Source: an uncultured Fibrobacter sp. | GTDB lineage: Bacteria > Fibrobacterota > Fibrobacteria > Fibrobacterales > Fibrobacteraceae | Length of the DNA: 62,200 bases | Assembly (NCBI GenBank): GCA_934699585.1 | Contig: CAKUWY010000020.1 | Location: 1 to 62,200, forward strand | Reading direction: 5' to 3' | Shown: piece by piece, positions 59,833 to 62,200 of the stretch | Position numbering within the stretch: position 1 is the stretch's first letter | Layout of the letters: every line of letters begins with the position of its first letter | The notes under the pieces: model-generated | The model's input: the letters and a program-made list of their open reading frames with translations, nothing else | What the model was told of the DNA's origin: nothing | Database searches by the model: none | Translations under genes and position numbers: made by a program

Positions 59833-59848
59833 CTCGAATAAAATTTAA

Positions 59849-59880
59849 AGAGGTGTTCCTAACGGAGCATCTCTTTTTTC
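59849..59880 (+). terminator. Terminator after valS remnant 2
   Basis: AGAGGTGTTCC / GGAGCATCTCT with mismatches, then TTTTTT. Same type as at 53341 and 57193. Confidence 0.65.
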
Positions 59881-59908
59881 AAACATTCAACACTATTGAC
59901 ATTCGTTT

Positions 59909-60286
59909 TTATTTATACAGTTGCAGGGGAAGTATATCCCCAATAAGTTCGAAATGCCTATCCAGCGAGAACAGTGTCAATCCATTCTGCAAGACATTTT
60001 GAGCAATCATCAAATCAGGCAAGCCGACCTTATTTATACCATGCTTCAGGTTTTCCGTCTGCATGTAGATAAGGCCGTTCCAATCAATCTGCATTGGAAC
60101 TTTCGGCAAGAGGTTTAGCAGATTTTCAAGCTCTGTCTCGCCCCGTTTCCTTATGGATGGGAGCATTTCGGCAAGAATGATGTCGTTAATGCAGATACTG
60201 CCGTTGTCAATCAGTTTTTTGAGAACTTCCTTGCTTTCGCCACCGCGAAAACCGTCTATCCATACGGAAGTATCAACGAGGGTCAT
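59909..60286 (-). CDS. vapC: VapC-type PIN-domain ribonuclease toxin
   Basis: A 125-residue PIN protein: MTLVDTSVWIDGFRGG (first acidic residue D5), ILAEML (Glu), and VGLPDLMIAQNV with the late acidic residues, then LTLFSLDRHFELI. VapC toxins cleave tRNA or rRNA and need Mg2+. The start at 60286 overlaps the antitoxin gene by 14 bases, the usual coupling. An in-frame ATG further upstream lies inside the antitoxin gene and is unlikely. Confidence 0.87.
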   Translation of the reverse strand: MTLVDTSVWIDGFRGGESKEVLKKLIDNGSICINDIILAEMLPSIRKRGETELENLLNLLPKVPMQIDWNGLIYMQTENLKHGINKVGLPDLMIAQNVLQNGLTLFSLDRHFELIGDILPLQLYK

Positions 60287-60482
60287 TCCTACCTCGCAGG
60301 GCGTCAAGATCAATATCCAGATCGGTGTTGCCAAGATACTTCTTCAAACCAGAAATGTCGTGTGCTTTCTGTGACTTTTTTTCCATGAGAAGAAGACCTA
60401 TCTTCCATTGGAGTTCCTCCAGTTGGGCATAGGGCAGTTCCTCTACCTGCGATTCAAGTTCTGCAAAGGCTGTTTCCGACAT
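60273..60482 (-). CDS. Antitoxin of the VapC pair
   Basis: A 69-residue acidic protein, MSETAFAELESQVEELPYAQ, with a C-terminal LKKYLGNTDLDIDLDALRG. The helical N-terminus and acidic tail fit small VapB-like or 'DUF2281'-like antitoxins. AGAGG lies 8 bases before the ATG. It overlaps the toxin gene by 14 bases. Confidence 0.7.
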   Translation of the reverse strand: MSETAFAELESQVEELPYAQLEELQWKIGLLLMEKKSQKAHDISGLKKYLGNTDLDIDLDALRGRNDPR

Positions 60483-60660
60483 GTTTGAACCTCTCTTGGG
60501 TTCAATATACATTATTTGCCCCGAATTTGCCAATACCATTCTAAGTTGGAGTGTCATTTGGTTCTACAAAATGGCATAAATCTGCATATTTTTGATAAAA
60601 AAACGAACTTTTTGTAGATATTTTGTTCCGTTTAGCACTTTTTATGTTATTTTTAAAACG

Positions 60661-60907
60661 AAATAGAGTTTTTGCTCTTGCCCTCCATGCGAAATCTCGA
60701 CCATTTCCCTAAACGAGGACAAGGCGAACGCTCACGCAGGTATGCCGTTTTGCGGTGTACCTCGGTTTGTCGTATCAGCTATTTGGCTGATTTATGGTTG
60801 TTTCGACCAGTGGCAACAGCCCGTTTGGGGCGTGGGTCGTTTGCGTTTATCGTTTAGAGGCTGTCGAGAGCCCCGCATGGATAAATGCAACGATCTGCGC
60901 CTTTTTT
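60661..60907 (+). ncRNA. Structured RNA element, copy D (with internal insertion)
   Basis: Segments CATGCG (60686), TCTCGAC (60694) and CTAAACGA (60709) are answered by TCGTTTAG (60850), GTCGAGA (60863) and CGCATG (60873). The terminator stem pairs GGCGTGGGTCGTTTGCGTTT with AAATGCAACGATCTGCGCC and ends in TTTTTT (60902-60907). About 90 extra bases (60738-60830), themselves able to form hairpins, are inserted at the tip of the rod. The copy lies 107 bases upstream of the next gene. Confidence 0.78.
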
Positions 60908-61014
60908 GTATTCTCAAAAATCGCGAAGTGCTTTGCAGAACGAGGCGATCTTCCGAAATTCAACCAGAAAGAACAGGCGTTTTCTGTTCTTTCACAAAAA
61001 AAGGAACGTGGCTG

Positions 61015-61596
61015 ATGGATAATAAAGAACAAAAAGAAATCTTCGTCAAGAAAGTTGGCAAGATCTTTAACGATTTAGACAACAAAGTCTGCAACATTCA
61101 GCAAAACGCGATAGAACGAACTATGCAGACAAGAAAGAATTCTGTCGGTTGGCTATTTATCGCCCCCTTTTTAGCATCCGATTATTCAGATGCCACCGAT
61201 AATGAAAGAACGCTCACTCGCATTTGTATCACAGGTTCAATAGCAACAATAACATTATTTATTCTATTTGCTTACATCAATCAGTGGTTTCCATCTTTCA
61301 CAGAATTGAGTCCTAAAGTCAAGGTTGCAGTTCGTGCAGTCTGCTGGACGGCCCTGACTTTCTGTTTGATGATTCTTTGGAAAAAATTTTCCATTGTGAC
61401 GGTACGTTTATTTTCCTGTCTCTTTGTTCTAGGTGTTTTCGAGCTTCTTGGATTGTTGCTATTCGACTATTTAGAGATTACATCTTCAATTCCAGCGATT
61501 GTCGTGTTGGTCATAGTGTCTGTTTTTTTCCTTATCTGGAACTTTTGGCCAAAGCCGAATGCTGACAATGTAATAGAACCATATGATGACAAATAA
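61015..61596 (+). CDS. Multi-pass membrane protein of unknown function
   Basis: A 193-residue protein; the ATG at 61015 has AAGGAA 8 bases upstream. A charged N-terminal region of about 55 residues precedes four hydrophobic helices (ICITGSIATITLFILFAYI, VCWTALTFCLMILW, LFSCLFVLGVFELLGLLLF, IPAIVVLVIVSVFFLIWNF). No known family. First gene behind RNA copy D; the small zinc-ribbon membrane protein follows after 24 bases. AT-rich. Confidence 0.65.
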   Translation: MDNKEQKEIFVKKVGKIFNDLDNKVCNIQQNAIERTMQTRKNSVGWLFIAPFLASDYSDATDNERTLTRICITGSIATITLFILFAYINQWFPSFTELSPKVKVAVRAVCWTALTFCLMILWKKFSIVTVRLFSCLFVLGVFELLGLLLFDYLEITSSIPAIVVLVIVSVFFLIWNFWPKPNADNVIEPYDDK

Positions 61597-61620
61597 AATG
61601 ACAAAACCAAGGAGTAAAGA

Positions 61621-61926
61621 ATGATTTGTGAATTCGACAAAAATGGTTACGATACTTATCTTTGTGACGGATGTCGATCTGCTAGAGGACGGTCAATCGC
61701 AGGCACAGGTTGTCCCGATGGTTGGACCGAACCATCTACTGTGGGGAGAGGCACACATCTTTGCCCCCGTTGTACAGCCAAAAGAGACGCAAAAGAAGCC
61801 GCGAGAGAAGCGAAAGAGGCGGAAAAAAGAGCTAATACCAATTATAGGACTATGGGCATGGGATTACTTGCGATAATCCTATGCATTTTGGTAATCTCAT
61901 TCCTCGCTGTTGGATATACAAATTAA
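61621..61926 (+). CDS. Small zinc-ribbon membrane protein
   Basis: A 101-residue protein with AAGGAG before the ATG. Cys pairs CDGC (15-18) and CPRC (48-51) suggest a zinc ribbon. A charged helix (AKRDAKEAAREAKEAEKRAN) follows, then one transmembrane segment (MGMGLLAIILCILVISFLAV) at the C-terminus. It could be tail-anchored with the zinc ribbon in the cytoplasm. Not recognised beyond this. Same operon as the preceding membrane protein. Confidence 0.65.
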   Translation: MICEFDKNGYDTYLCDGCRSARGRSIAGTGCPDGWTEPSTVGRGTHLCPRCTAKRDAKEAAREAKEAEKRANTNYRTMGMGLLAIILCILVISFLAVGYTN

Positions 61927-62042
61927 AAAAACATCACTCCCCAATATGGACGATTCTTGAGCGGCGTAAATTTAATTTCTTTTTGACAAACCAGGCACAC
62001 AAAGCGATATAAAAGTAGAACGGAAGTTCACAAAGGAGCCGT

Positions 62043-62200
62043 ATGAAAAAACTTCTTTTGCTGGCACTTGCCCTTTCTGCATTGGCTTTTGCCGACAAGC
62101 CGACTGGCGTGTGGCGTTTCGCTCGCACCAATTCCATGCAATCTACGGCTTGGAACCATCCGGGCGAACTCATAGACTTGGGCGACAGGCAGGTATGCCA
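62043..62200 (+). CDS. Exported protein, 5' part only
   Basis: Starts MKKLLLLALALSALAFADKP, a clear signal peptide with AAAGGAG just upstream, and runs off the window end after about 52 codons. Not enough sequence to identify it. Confidence 0.6.
   Translation, partial: MKKLLLLALALSALAFADKPTGVWRFARTNSMQSTAWNHPGELIDLGDRQVC

Noticed and set aside
42471..60907. Structured elements as integron attC sites
   Set aside because: They carry promoter boxes and terminal T-runs, are not cassette boundaries in tandem, lack the conserved core-site pattern, and housekeeping valS lies between copies. No integrase is present.
42471..60907. Structured elements as retron non-coding RNAs
   Set aside because: No reverse transcriptase gene lies near any of the five copies.
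61934..62173. Minus-strand 79-codon frame at the window end
   Set aside because: It overlaps the plus-strand gene starting at 62043, which has a strong ribosome site and signal peptide.

Overview
The window looks like chromosomal DNA of a Fibrobacter-type bacterium (phylum Fibrobacterota). I infer this from a TIGR02147/DUF4423-type regulator paired with a large lipoprotein, serine-rich linkers with a short C-terminal sorting-like domain, weak ribosome binding sites, and many dispersed 'GTCAT...GGGGATC' palindromic repeats. Core genes are GC-rich with strongly biased codon use. Accessory genes are clearly more AT-rich. This is inference from sequence style and recalled families; no database was searched.

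Layout. 1-5.2 kb holds an XPB-type helicase, a secreted M16 peptidase, the infC-rpmI-rplT translation operon and a tRNA-Gly. 5.2-16.9 kb holds an ATPase, the regulator/lipoprotein pair, a two-gene secreted module inserted beside a duplicated 5' end of an RNA methyltransferase gene, an MFS transporter and a Nudix hydrolase carrying in-frame repeat insertions. 17-24.1 kb has a GH116-like glycosidase, an exported pentapeptide-repeat protein and a flavoprotein-sufE-membrane protein operon. 24.1-35.3 kb carries the tryptophan genes as two units: trpE-trpGD-trpCF and trpBA. Each unit has its own Trp-codon leader peptide and attenuator. Between them lie an envelope gene pair and a dicarboxylate/amino-acid symporter. 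35.3-42.3 kb has two paralogous secreted proteins flanking a toxin-antitoxin pair, then purF, a lipoprotein and a YhcG-type nuclease.

42.3-62.2 kb is mostly accessory: a type III restriction-modification pair, a possible effector/immunity pair, a DUF4160 pair, housekeeping valS, a lipoprotein/membrane protein/voltage-gated sodium channel operon, an ATPase, a VapBC-type pair and small membrane proteins. Two partial copies of the valS 3' end, each followed by a valS-like terminator, lie downstream of valS. They mark it as a repeated insertion site.

The most striking signal is a roughly 180-250 nt structured RNA element present five times (about 31.2 kb on the minus strand; 42.5, 47.4, 53.9 and 60.8 kb on the plus strand). 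Each copy lies just upstream of an accessory operon and ends in an intrinsic terminator. Inside it, three short segments differ between copies but remain complementary within each copy, so the pairing covaries. The sequence can fold either as two hairpins, the second being the terminator, or as one long rod that takes apart the terminator. This suggests a shared regulatory RNA controlling unrelated accessory genes. I do not recognise it as a named family.
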